A DNA stretch of 64,000 nucleotides from JAKAGZ01 sp964412105 (lineage in GTDB: Bacteria; Bacteroidota; Ignavibacteria; Ignavibacteriales; Ignavibacteriaceae), in assembly GCA_964412105.1 (NCBI GenBank), contig CAYPNM010000002.1, positions 1 through 64,000 of the forward strand, given 5' to 3'. Shown piece by piece: positions 16,610 to 25,567 of the stretch; positions within the stretch are counted from its first letter, which is position 1, and every line of letters begins with the position of its first letter. The notes below the pieces were generated by a model, which saw only the letters and a list, made by a program, of their open reading frames with translations, ran no database searches and was not told where the DNA came from. The translations under genes and the position numbers were made by a program.

Positions 16610-18007
16610 ATGAATAACCCCGATTTGACTGAAAAAATCACGTTAAATAATCCTTCTTTACTTTGGAAAGAATGTCTTAAAGCTATTAAAGAAAGCGTAA
16701 CTTTAATGACATTTAATACATGGTTCTTACCCATTAAACCTATAGATATCGATGTTGAAAAATCTATCCTTAAGGTGCAACTGCCTAGCCAGTTTTTTTG
16801 GGAATGGATAGATGAACACTACAACACCTTAATAAACAAAACAATTCATGAGGTTTTAGGACCGAATGCCAAGCTAGCATACATTATATCCAGCGAAACA
16901 GATATTGAAGAACCTAGATCGGTTCAAATTAAGCAAGCAGAATCCCAATCTCCAGCAGAGACAAAACCTAGTTTTGAAACTAATCTAAACCCAAGATACA
17001 CTTTTGATAATTTTATAAAAGGAGAGAGCAACCAGCTAGCCAGAGCTGCTGCGGTTGCCATAAGCGAAAATCCCGGAGGAACTTCCTTTAATCCTCTTTT
17101 TTTATATGGAGGCGTAGGTTTAGGAAAAACCCATCTTGTACAGGGCATTGGAAACCAAATAATAAAAAAATATCCAGAGAAAAAAGTAATTTATCTCTCT
17201 TCCGACATCTTTACTGTGGAATTTGTTGAAGCAATTCAGTCAAACACTGTGAATGAATTCTCAAATTTCTACAGAAACATGGATGTACTAATAATTGACG
17301 ATATACAGTTTCTAATAGGAAAAGAAAAGACTCAAGATCTTTTTTTTCACATTTTTAATACTCTTCATCAAAGCAGCAAGCAAATAATTTTAACAAGCGA
17401 TAAACCGCCAAAAGATCTCAAGGGGCTTGATGAAAGGCTAGTTTCCAGATTTCAGTGGGGTTTAACCGCTGATATTCAACCGCCTGATTATGAAACAAGA
17501 ATGGCTATTTTAAAAAACAAAGCAGACGATTATGGCATGATGATTTCCGGAGATATTCTTGATTATGTTGCTACAAATATTGTATCAAACATTCGTGAGT
17601 TGGAGGGTTGCCTAATAAAATTATTAGCAAACGCCTCCTTGAACTCAAAAAATATAGACTTAGATCTTGCCCGCAAAACAGTTAGAGAAATAGCAACCGA
17701 CAGAAAAGTGAATATTACCATAGAAAACATTACTTCTCTTGTCTGTGATTCACTAAAAATTGATGAAAATAAAATCAGGGATAAGACAAGAAAAAAGGAA
17801 ATTGTTTTTGCCAGGCAAGTTGCTATGTTTTTATCAAAGGAATTAACAAAATCCTCTTTAAAAACAATTGGTCTTCATTTTGGGGGAAGAGATCATTCAA
17901 CAGTTATACACGCCTGCTCGTCCATTGAAGAAAGTCTCTCTAAAGATGCTTATATAAAAGAGTTAATAGATAATCTAAGGAATAAGATAAAAAACAATTT
18001 TTCTTGA
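16610..18007 (+). CDS. dnaA: Chromosomal replication initiator DnaA
   Basis: 465 residues with all four DnaA domains: the N-terminal interaction domain (1-90), a variable linker (to about 128), the AAA+ domain with Walker A GGVGLGKTH (167-175) and Walker B VLIIDDIQF, and the helix-turn-helix DNA-binding domain with the signature GGRDHSTVIHAC starting at 425. DnaA-ATP binds DnaA boxes and opens the origin. It is transcribed away from rpmH. DnaA boxes lie on both sides, and a 478 bp spacer separates it from dnaN, longer than usual for co-transcribed genes and consistent with part of oriC lying there. Confidence 0.98.
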   Translation: MNNPDLTEKITLNNPSLLWKECLKAIKESVTLMTFNTWFLPIKPIDIDVEKSILKVQLPSQFFWEWIDEHYNTLINKTIHEVLGPNAKLAYIISSETDIEEPRSVQIKQAESQSPAETKPSFETNLNPRYTFDNFIKGESNQLARAAAVAISENPGGTSFNPLFLYGGVGLGKTHLVQGIGNQIIKKYPEKKVIYLSSDIFTVEFVEAIQSNTVNEFSNFYRNMDVLIIDDIQFLIGKEKTQDLFFHIFNTLHQSSKQIILTSDKPPKDLKGLDERLVSRFQWGLTADIQPPDYETRMAILKNKADDYGMMISGDILDYVATNIVSNIRELEGCLIKLLANASLNSKNIDLDLARKTVREIATDRKVNITIENITSLVCDSLKIDENKIRDKTRKKEIVFARQVAMFLSKELTKSSLKTIGLHFGGRDHSTVIHACSSIEESLSKDAYIKELIDNLRNKIKNNFS

Positions 18008-18485
18008 ATTTCCTGTTACTAATGTGTTAATAAAACTGTTTTATTTTGTTAATATCCTTAAAAAAATAAACACCCCGTTAACAACCTCTTTTTTACATTT
18101 TGCTTATTAACAAAATAGATTGAAATTAATCCTCTATTTTTTTTGAAAACAGGGAAATTTCTTCTTTTCCACAAATTAACACCCTTATTATTGTTATTAA
18201 TATTAATATTTAAATTATTAATATTAATAAGGGTGTGTTATTGTTACTAAGTTTGATAAAGCTTCAATTTTATTCTTTGCAAAAACTAAATGATTACATT
18301 ACTTATAATAAAAACCTCAGATAGAACAGCCCATATCAAAAGACTAAGGAAAGGCAGAAAGAATAGATTATAAAAACTAATAAAGTGAAAAAAACAGGCT
18401 GTTTAGGAGATTAAAAGTTGAGCTAAAAATTGAGAAAAATGTGTAATTTTCGTATTTTATTATGCTTTAAAAGGAGATTTTTTTG
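18008..18485. other. dnaA-dnaN spacer, probable oriC core with unwinding element
   Basis: Non-coding and extremely AT-rich. At 18165-18173 a DnaA-box-like TTTTCCACA is followed by a spacer, then ACCC (18181-18184), then in-phase triplets TTA TTA TTG TTA TTA from 18185. That order (DnaA box, GC cluster, 5'-(C/T)T(A/T) triplets) is the layout of the basal unwinding system with DnaA-trios described in Bacillus. The spacer also holds the long palindrome 18180-18235 and must contain the dnaN promoter; TAAGTTTG at 18248-18255 is one exact TAnnTTTG match. Confidence 0.6.
18180..18235. repeat. Long AT-rich inverted repeat in the origin region
   Basis: CACCCTTATTA at the left end mirrors TAATAAGGGTG at the right end (18225-18235), and the arms continue through TTATTAATATTAATA-type sequence on both sides of a TTTAAA centre, with one small insertion (TTG) in the left arm. 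It could extrude as a cruciform and overlaps the suspected unwinding element. There is no U-rich tail, so a role as dnaA terminator is less likely. Confidence 0.75.
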
Positions 18486-19595
18486 ATGGAATTCATAGTC
18501 AATAGTAAAATATTAGAAAAACTTTTATCGCACATAATACCAGCAGTTCCTAATAGAACGCCTATGCCTGTTCTAGAAAATTTCTTGTTTGATGTTTCGG
18601 AAGGTACTTTGCAGGTATGCGCTACGGACCTTGAAATAGCATTGAAGTCTTCCATAAATGTTTCCGCAGATAAAAATGTAAAAATGGTTATACCGGCCCG
18701 GCTCATCTATGATGTTGTAAAATCACTAGGTGATACTCAAATTAAATTTGAAACGGAATCAAACACAAAATTGAAGTTGACAACCGACAATGGTATTTAT
18801 ACCATCAGTTTTTCATCACCAGAAGATTTTCCCGCTATCCCGGTCGTAAATAAAGAAAAGGAGATAATCATAAGCGGAGCGGAATTAAAAAAAGCAATTG
18901 ATCAGACGTCTTTTGCAATGAGCAAGGAAGATATGAGACCCGCAATGACTGGCACGTTGATGGAGTTTTCAGAAGAAGGATTAAGATTTGTTGCGACAGA
19001 CGGACACAGATTAGTTAAATATATAAACAAAAAAATAAAGAACGGTAAGGAAGATCAGTATGTTTTGCCGGAAAGAGCAATCTCGGTTTTGTCAAAACTT
19101 TTAAGTGAGGAAAAAGTAACTATTAACTTTAGCAAGACAAATATTTCTTTTAATATGGGAGAAATTGAATTTATATCAAGGCTGATAGGAGAAAAATATC
19201 CAGCTTATTCAAGTGTTATACCCCTTGAAAATGAAAATGAATTAAAAATAAAAACCAACGAAATGCTTTCAACAATTAAAAGAATGAGTTTGTTTTCGGC
19301 ATCAAGTTCAAAGCAAGTAAAGCTAACGATTTCAGAAAATAACCTTGAGGTTTCAGCTGAAGACATTGATCATGGATCGAATGCAAAGGAGCAGATAAAC
19401 TGTTTGTATAAAGGAGAGCCCATGACAATTGGGTTCAATACGGCGTATGTTCAGGATATATTGTCTCATGTAAATAATGATGAAATAATTTTTAAACTCC
19501 ACTCGCCAACAAAAGCCTGTATAGTTGAGCCAGCTAAAGCTAATGAAAGCGAAGACCTAATGCTTTTATTAATGCCGGTTCGTTTAAATAATTAG
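18486..19595 (+). CDS. dnaN: DNA polymerase III beta subunit (sliding clamp)
   Basis: 369 residues from the ATG at 18486, chosen because AAGGAG lies nine bases before it; a TTG one codon earlier is less well placed. Three clamp repeats of about 120 residues are recognisable (HIIPAVPNRTPMPVLENFLF; ATDGHRLVKY; the C-terminal LLMPVRLNN). The dimer ring tethers polymerase III and other factors to DNA. It is followed after 2 bp by recF, in the classic dnaN-recF-gyrB order. Confidence 0.97.
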   Translation: MEFIVNSKILEKLLSHIIPAVPNRTPMPVLENFLFDVSEGTLQVCATDLEIALKSSINVSADKNVKMVIPARLIYDVVKSLGDTQIKFETESNTKLKLTTDNGIYTISFSSPEDFPAIPVVNKEKEIIISGAELKKAIDQTSFAMSKEDMRPAMTGTLMEFSEEGLRFVATDGHRLVKYINKKIKNGKEDQYVLPERAISVLSKLLSEEKVTINFSKTNISFNMGEIEFISRLIGEKYPAYSSVIPLENENELKIKTNEMLSTIKRMSLFSASSSKQVKLTISENNLEVSAEDIDHGSNAKEQINCLYKGEPMTIGFNTAYVQDILSHVNNDEIIFKLHSPTKACIVEPAKANESEDLMLLLMPVRLNN

Positions 19596-19597
19596 TA

Positions 19598-20710
19598 ATG
19601 ATTTTAACCGACATTTCTCTAAGTAATTTCAGAATTCACAGAGATACAAAAATAGATTTTTCTGAAAATCTAAATTATATAGTGGGAGGAAATGGTCAGG
19701 GTAAAACAACTATTTTAGATTCTATTTATTACTTATGCACAACGAAAAGCCATGATAGCAGGGCAGATAGTGAGGCTGTAAGTTTTAACGAAGAAGGATT
19801 TGAGTTGAATGGAAATTTTAAAGATTTAACTGAAAGCAATATAAAGATTATCTACTCACTAAAAGACAATAAAAAAGTTTATTTGCAGGATAATAAAAAA
19901 GTGTCGCGGTCAATCGATATAATAGGAAAATTTCCAGTTGTAATTCTGGCACCAGCCGATCACGCTATTACGCAGGGATATCCTGGCGATAGAAGGAAAT
20001 TTGTTGATGCAATTATTTGTCAGGCAAGCAACACATATCTGAAAACACTTTTGGATTATAATAAATCTTTGCGGCAGCGTTCGGCACTATTAAACCAGAT
20101 AAAAGAGCACTATCAAAATTCTCTGCTGGACGAGTTAAATGCCTGGACAAGCAAAATAGTTCAGGCGGGTACGGAAATCATAAAGCACAGGAAAAAATTT
20201 GTCGAGGAATTTAATGATTTTATAAAAGAATCTTATAAAATAATTATGAATACAGAGGAAATTCCCGGAGTTTCCTATTCCTTTCTGGACAATTATGAAA
20301 TGGACAATATTGAAAAAGAATTCAACAAACTGCTTAATCTAAAAAGAGACGAAGAAATAAAGCGGGCAGCGAATCTTGTTGGGCCGCACAGGGATGATTT
20401 TATTTTTGAAATAAATGGATTGAATCTAAGATCATTCGGATCCCAAGGACAGCACAAAACATTTCAAGTAGTATTAAGATTCGCTCAGTTTTTTTATTTG
20501 AAAAGGCTGGCCGGTAAAACACCAATATTTTTGCTGGATGACGTTTTTGGTGAACTGGACAAGAAAAGATCTGCTAAAATTAGTGAGTACTTAAGAGAAG
20601 TCGGACAGGCATTTATAACTCTAACAGACTTCGCAAATTTTTCTTTTCTTAAAAAAGAAAAGAATGATTTATTGCTTCAGCTAAATAAGGGCAGGGTGAC
20701 ATATGCCTGA
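19598..20710 (+). CDS. recF: DNA replication and repair protein RecF
   Basis: 370 residues, SMC-like ABC ATPase. Walker A GGNGQGKTT is at 30-38, the signature region is around GSQGQHKTFQVVLRFAQ, and Walker B is FLLDDVFGELD. RecF with RecO and RecR loads RecA at gaps. It starts two bases after the dnaN stop and overlaps the DUF721 gene by 8 bp. Confidence 0.97.
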   Translation: MILTDISLSNFRIHRDTKIDFSENLNYIVGGNGQGKTTILDSIYYLCTTKSHDSRADSEAVSFNEEGFELNGNFKDLTESNIKIIYSLKDNKKVYLQDNKKVSRSIDIIGKFPVVILAPADHAITQGYPGDRRKFVDAIICQASNTYLKTLLDYNKSLRQRSALLNQIKEHYQNSLLDELNAWTSKIVQAGTEIIKHRKKFVEEFNDFIKESYKIIMNTEEIPGVSYSFLDNYEMDNIEKEFNKLLNLKRDEEIKRAANLVGPHRDDFIFEINGLNLRSFGSQGQHKTFQVVLRFAQFFYLKRLAGKTPIFLLDDVFGELDKKRSAKISEYLREVGQAFITLTDFANFSFLKKEKNDLLLQLNKGRVTYA

Positions 20711-20990
20711 TGGTTTTCATAGAATATCGGAAATATTTGATAAAGAACCGGGACTATCGAGAATAAGGCAAGTTATTGAGCAATCGGACATTGTTAATAA
20801 TTTTGGAAAAATATTTCCTGACTTAATTAAAATTGCAGAAGCGGTAAAAGTAGAGAGAAAATGCCTTTTTCTCAGGGTTCCAAATTCAACCTGGAGAAGC
20901 GAATTAAAATTCAGAGAAGGACAAATAACAAAAAAAATTAATAATTATTATAAGGAAGAACGGATTAACCAGGTAAGGTTTATTCCTTAA
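20703..20990 (+). CDS. DUF721 family protein (DciA-like helicase loader)
   Basis: 95 residues. The conserved half is VERKCLFLRVPNSTWRSELKFREGQITKKIN, with the Trp-containing core of DUF721. Members of this family include DciA, the ancestral loader of the DnaB replicative helicase in bacteria lacking DnaC/DnaI, and they often sit next to recF or gyrB as here. It overlaps recF by 8 bp, so translation is probably coupled. The DciA role is inferred from family and position. Confidence 0.85.
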   Translation: MPDGFHRISEIFDKEPGLSRIRQVIEQSDIVNNFGKIFPDLIKIAEAVKVERKCLFLRVPNSTWRSELKFREGQITKKINNYYKEERINQVRFIP

Positions 20991-21020
20991 AGAATCCTGT
21001 AAATATGAAAAAGAATAAAT

Positions 21021-23012
21021 ATGGCGAAAATTAAACAAGAACCAATAACAAAGAAGCCCAGCGAATATAGTGCTAAAAACATAAATGTACTAAAAGGCCT
21101 CGAAGCTGTAAGAAAGCGCCCCGCAATGTACATTGGAGATGTGGGGCAGAGAGGATTTCACCATCTTGTTAATGAGGTTGTTGACAACAGCATTGATGAG
21201 GCGCTTGCGGGTTACGCAGAAAACATTGTAATAACCATAAACAAAGATGAAAGTGTTACTATAGAAGATAACGGGCGAGGTATTCCTGTAGATCTTCACC
21301 CAGAAGAAAAGAAATCAGCACTAGAAGTTGTAATGACGGTGCTCCATGCTGGTGGAAAATTTGACAAAAGTTCATATAAAGTTTCCGGCGGCCTACACGG
21401 TGTGGGAGTTTCAGTTGTAAATGCTCTTTCCGAATGGATGAAAGTTGAGGTAAAAAGAGACGGCAAGATTTTCTATCAAGAATACAAAAGAGGGGTAGCA
21501 AAAGCCGCAGTTAAAGAAATTGGGAAAACTAAAAAAGAAGAAACCGGAACAAAAACAACGTTCCTTCCAGACAAAGAAATATTTAAGGTATCTAAATTTA
21601 AATTTGATACTATTGAAGAAAGAATGCGGGAACTTGCGTATCTAAATAAAAACATAACCATTACAATTAGGGATAAAAGAGACGGCAACGAAGAAAAATA
21701 TCATTTTAAAGGAGGATTAATAGAGTTTGTTCAATATGTTGATGCCACAAGAACAGCTCTTCATAAGACGGTTTACATAGAAGGAGAAAGAGAAGCAACG
21801 CCAGTGGAGGTTGCGTTTCAATACACAGACACATATTCTGAAAATATTTTTTCATATGTTAATAACATTAATACTCATGAGGGGGGTACTCATCTTGTTG
21901 GTTTTAAAACTGCACTTACCAGAACACTGAATAATTATGCCGCCAAAAACGGTTTAAACAAAGAGGGAAAAATTACACTAACAGGCGATGATTTCCGTGA
22001 AGGACTTACAGCAGTAATTTCTGTTAAAGTAGCAGAGCCGCAATTTGAAGGCCAAACGAAAACAAAGCTTGGCAACGGCGAAACGAAATCAATAGTTGAA
22101 ACCATTGTAGGCGAAAAATTGGCAGAGTACTTGGAACAAAATCCTTCGGTAGGTAAAAAGATAATTGAGAAATGTATGCGCGCTGCTGAGGCAAGAGAAG
22201 CGGCAAGAAAGGCACGTGATCTAGCCAGGAGAAAGAATGCACTCGATAATTTAAACCTGCCCGGTAAATTAGCAGACTGCTCAATTACTGATCCTGAGCA
22301 CTGTGAAATTTATATAGTTGAAGGAGATTCAGCTGGCGGTTCAGCCAAGCAGGGAAGAGACAGAAGGTTTCAGGCGATACTTCCGCTGAAAGGGAAAATC
22401 TTAAATGTTGAAAAAGCGAAGATGAATAAAATTCTTGAAAACAACGAAATCAAAGCGATTATTTCTGCAGTAGGCGCAGGGTTTGGATCAGACTTTAATC
22501 CGTCAAAATCCCGTTACGGGAAAATAATTCTAATGACCGATGCCGATGTTGACGGTAGCCACATTAGAACTTTATTGTTAACGTTTTTCTATAGGCATAT
22601 GAAAGAATTGGTAACGTCAGGGAAGGTCTACATCGCACAGCCGCCTCTATATAAAATTAAAAAAGGAAAACAAGAGTTTTACGCTTTTGATGAAAAGGAA
22701 AGAGAAGATGTTTTAAAAAGGCTAAAGTTAAACGGCAAAGAAGTTGAAAAAACGCCAATTGAAAGAGAGGCAGAGGAAGAGACCTCTATTAAAGGTGTTG
22801 TAATATCACGATACAAGGGTCTAGGAGAAATGAATCCAATACAACTTTGGGAAACAACGATGAATCCTGAAACAAGGACCGTACTGCAAGTAACCCTTGA
22901 AAATGCCGCAGCTGCGGATAAGATATTTGAAACCTTAATGGGAGATGCGGTTGGGCCCAGAAGAGACTTTATAGAAAAGAATGCGAAGTATGTGAAGAAC
23001 CTTGATATTTAA
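21021..23012 (+). CDS. gyrB: DNA gyrase subunit B
   Basis: 663 residues, the compact GyrB length without the large Gram-negative insertion. The GHKL ATPase is N-terminal (VVDNSIDEALAG, EDNGRGIPVDLH, GGLHGVGVSVVNALS). The TOPRIM Glu is in YIVEGDSAGGSAKQGRDR, with DADVDGSHI as the metal motif, and the tail is YKGLGEMNPIQLWETTMNPE. With GyrA it forms gyrase, which introduces negative supercoils. It starts 30 bp after DUF721 and is followed by gyrA after 41 bp. Confidence 0.98.
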   Translation: MAKIKQEPITKKPSEYSAKNINVLKGLEAVRKRPAMYIGDVGQRGFHHLVNEVVDNSIDEALAGYAENIVITINKDESVTIEDNGRGIPVDLHPEEKKSALEVVMTVLHAGGKFDKSSYKVSGGLHGVGVSVVNALSEWMKVEVKRDGKIFYQEYKRGVAKAAVKEIGKTKKEETGTKTTFLPDKEIFKVSKFKFDTIEERMRELAYLNKNITITIRDKRDGNEEKYHFKGGLIEFVQYVDATRTALHKTVYIEGEREATPVEVAFQYTDTYSENIFSYVNNINTHEGGTHLVGFKTALTRTLNNYAAKNGLNKEGKITLTGDDFREGLTAVISVKVAEPQFEGQTKTKLGNGETKSIVETIVGEKLAEYLEQNPSVGKKIIEKCMRAAEAREAARKARDLARRKNALDNLNLPGKLADCSITDPEHCEIYIVEGDSAGGSAKQGRDRRFQAILPLKGKILNVEKAKMNKILENNEIKAIISAVGAGFGSDFNPSKSRYGKIILMTDADVDGSHIRTLLLTFFYRHMKELVTSGKVYIAQPPLYKIKKGKQEFYAFDEKEREDVLKRLKLNGKEVEKTPIEREAEEETSIKGVVISRYKGLGEMNPIQLWETTMNPETRTVLQVTLENAAAADKIFETLMGDAVGPRRDFIEKNAKYVKNLDI

Positions 23013-23053
23013 TTTTAGTAATGGAGAAATTTTATAATAATAAGTAAAGCATT

Positions 23054-25492
23054 ATGGCAACCATTTTTGAAAAGATAGTTCCAGTAGCATTAGAAGAAGA
23101 AATGAAATCTTCTTACATCGATTATTCGATGTCAGTAATTGTAGCGAGAGCATTGCCCGATGTGAGAGATGGTTTGAAGCCTGTTCACAGAAGAGTACTA
23201 TTTGGAATGCATGAACTCGGCGTAGCATATAATAAGCCATATAAAAAATCCGCCAGAATAGTTGGGGAAGTGTTAGGTAAATACCATCCGCATGGAGACA
23301 CGGCAGTTTACGATACAATGGTTAGAATGGTGCAGAGTTTTTCTCTGAGATATCCACTTATTGACGGGCAGGGGAATTTTGGTTCGGTAGATGGCGATTC
23401 ACCAGCAGCGATGCGTTATACCGAGGCCCGACTTGCGAGAATAGCTGAAGAAATGCTTCGGGACCTGGATAAAAACACAGTCGATTTTTTCCCGAACTTT
23501 GATGATTCTCTTCAGGAGCCAACAGTACTTCCATCTTATTTACCGAATCTTCTTGTTAATGGAGCGAGCGGAATAGCGGTTGGAATGGCAACAAATATTC
23601 CTCCGCATAATTTAGGTGAGGTTATTGATGGGCTAGTTGCTTTAATAAAAACGCCAAAGCTTTCTGCTGAAAAATTGATGAAATACGTTACTGCGCCGGA
23701 TTTTCCAACCGGAGGCATTATATATGGTTATCAGGGAGTTAAAGACGCGTATACAACTGGTCGCGGAATAATTAAGGTACGTGCAAAAGCAAATATTGAA
23801 ACCTTAAAGAATAACCGGGAAAATATAGTTGTAACCGAACTGCCATATCAAGTTAATAAAGCAAGCTTAATTGAAAAAATTGCCGAATTGGTCCGCTCAG
23901 GAAAAGTAAATGACATATCAAACCTTCGTGATGAATCCGACCGTGACGGGATGAGAATTGTAATTGAATTAAAAAGGGATGCACAACCGGCCGTTGTCCT
24001 CAACCAGCTATTTAAGCACACTCAAATGCAAAATACATTTGGCGTAATTATGCTTGCTCTGGTTAACGGAGAGCCCAAAGTCCTTAAGCTTAATGAAGTA
24101 ATGCAGCTCTTTATAAATCACAGGATGGATGTTCTTGTTCGCAGGACGAAGTATGAACTTGACGCAGCAGAACGAAGAGCACACATCTTAGAAGGATATA
24201 TAATTGCGCTTGATAAAATAGATGCGGTCATTCAAACGATTAAAAAATCAAAAGATCCTGAGGTTGCCAAAATAAACCTGATGAAAAAATTCAAGTTAAG
24301 TGAGATTCAGGCAAAGGCAATTCTTGATATGCGCTTACAACGGCTGACGGGTCTGGAAAGAAAGAAGATAGAAGAAGAATATAAAGAAACAATCAAGTTA
24401 ATAGAGTTGTTAAAAGGTCTTCTAAAGAGTGAAACGAAAAGATTTAATGTAATCACAAACGAGCTGTTGGCTTTAAAAGAAAAATATTCTGATAGGAGAA
24501 GAACTGAAGTTATTAAGGAATTTGAAGAATTTTCACTTGAAGATATAATAGCTGAAGAAGATGTTGTGGTAACAATTTCTCATTCGGGATATATCAAACG
24601 ATTTCCAGTTAGCGGTTACAGGAAACAGGGTAGAGGCGGAAAAGGCGTTACAGGTGCCGGAACCAAGGACGAAGACTTTATTGAACATATGTTCATTGCT
24701 TCAACGCATCAGTATATTTTAATATTTACTGATAAAGGCAAATGTTATTGGCTTAAAGTTCATGAGATTCCTGAGGGTGGAAGAACATCTCGGGGACGGT
24801 CGATATTGAACTTGATCAAGAAAGATAAAGAAGAAAATATTTCAGCATTTGTTTCTGTAAAGGAATTCAAAGATGATCAGTATCTGGTAATGGCAACTGA
24901 AAAAGGAACGATTAAAAAGACGGTGCTATCCGCTTATGGTAACGTTCGTAAGGGTGGAATTAATGCGATAAACCTTGCCAAAGGTGATAACCTGATTGCC
25001 GTTCGATTAACGGATGGAAGTAATGATATTGTCTTAGGAACACGAAACGGTTTCGCAATTAGGTTTAGCGAAAAAGATGTCAGAGAAATGGGAAGAACGG
25101 CAACCGGAGTAAGGGGAGTTAACCTTGGGAAGGGCGATAAAGTTGTGGGTTTGATAGTTCTGAAGCGTCAATCATCTATAATGGTAGTGACTGAAAAAGG
25201 TTATGGTAAGCGTTCAGACATGAATGGCTATCGCGTTACACGCAGGGGTGGCAAGGGTGTCATTACTGTGAAAACAAGTGACAAAGTAGGTAAAATGATT
25301 TCGCTTATGGACGTTGTTGATGGAGACGAATTAGTTATTATCACTTCACGTGGAATGGTAATAAGGCAGAGCATTTCCGATATCAGGGTTATGGGGAGAA
25401 ATACTCAGGGAGTAAGGGTTATCAAACTAAAAGAGAGCGATAAAATTGCCGATATCTCCAAAGTTATTCCAGAAGAGGATGACGAAGAGTAA
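23054..25492 (+). CDS. gyrA: DNA gyrase subunit A
   Basis: 812 residues. Catalytic Tyr122 is in AAMRYTEARL. The quinolone-pocket region reads HPHGDTAVYDTMVRM, with Thr at the position equivalent to E. coli Ser83 and Asp at 87. The C-terminal DNA-wrapping blades include a GyrA-box-like KQGRGGKG and a second TRRGGKG, so it is gyrase rather than topoisomerase IV. It is the last gene of the dnaN-gyrA run and ends at a bidirectional terminator shared with hemL. Confidence 0.98.
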   Translation: MATIFEKIVPVALEEEMKSSYIDYSMSVIVARALPDVRDGLKPVHRRVLFGMHELGVAYNKPYKKSARIVGEVLGKYHPHGDTAVYDTMVRMVQSFSLRYPLIDGQGNFGSVDGDSPAAMRYTEARLARIAEEMLRDLDKNTVDFFPNFDDSLQEPTVLPSYLPNLLVNGASGIAVGMATNIPPHNLGEVIDGLVALIKTPKLSAEKLMKYVTAPDFPTGGIIYGYQGVKDAYTTGRGIIKVRAKANIETLKNNRENIVVTELPYQVNKASLIEKIAELVRSGKVNDISNLRDESDRDGMRIVIELKRDAQPAVVLNQLFKHTQMQNTFGVIMLALVNGEPKVLKLNEVMQLFINHRMDVLVRRTKYELDAAERRAHILEGYIIALDKIDAVIQTIKKSKDPEVAKINLMKKFKLSEIQAKAILDMRLQRLTGLERKKIEEEYKETIKLIELLKGLLKSETKRFNVITNELLALKEKYSDRRRTEVIKEFEEFSLEDIIAEEDVVVTISHSGYIKRFPVSGYRKQGRGGKGVTGAGTKDEDFIEHMFIASTHQYILIFTDKGKCYWLKVHEIPEGGRTSRGRSILNLIKKDKEENISAFVSVKEFKDDQYLVMATEKGTIKKTVLSAYGNVRKGGINAINLAKGDNLIAVRLTDGSNDIVLGTRNGFAIRFSEKDVREMGRTATGVRGVNLGKGDKVVGLIVLKRQSSIMVVTEKGYGKRSDMNGYRVTRRGGKGVITVKTSDKVGKMISLMDVVDGDELVIITSRGMVIRQSISDIRVMGRNTQGVRVIKLKESDKIADISKVIPEEDDEE

Positions 25493-25514
25493 TAATTTCA
25501 TTTAATATTATAAA

Positions 25515-25545
25515 AAAAGGGACAGCGTTAGTTTCTGTCCCTTTT
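25515..25545. terminator. Bidirectional intrinsic terminator between gyrA and hemL
   Basis: AAAAGGGACAG (25515-25525) is a perfect 11 bp inverted match to CTGTCCCTTTT (25535-25545) with a nine-base loop. The flanking A and T runs serve as U tracts in both directions, fitting the convergent genes. Confidence 0.92.
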
Positions 25546-25567
25546 CATTATTTAAAAATGCCCTTAT

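Noticed and set aside
18180..18235. Palindrome after dnaA as an intrinsic terminator
   Set aside because: The stem is nearly all A and T apart from its base and no U-rich tail follows; origin function fits better.
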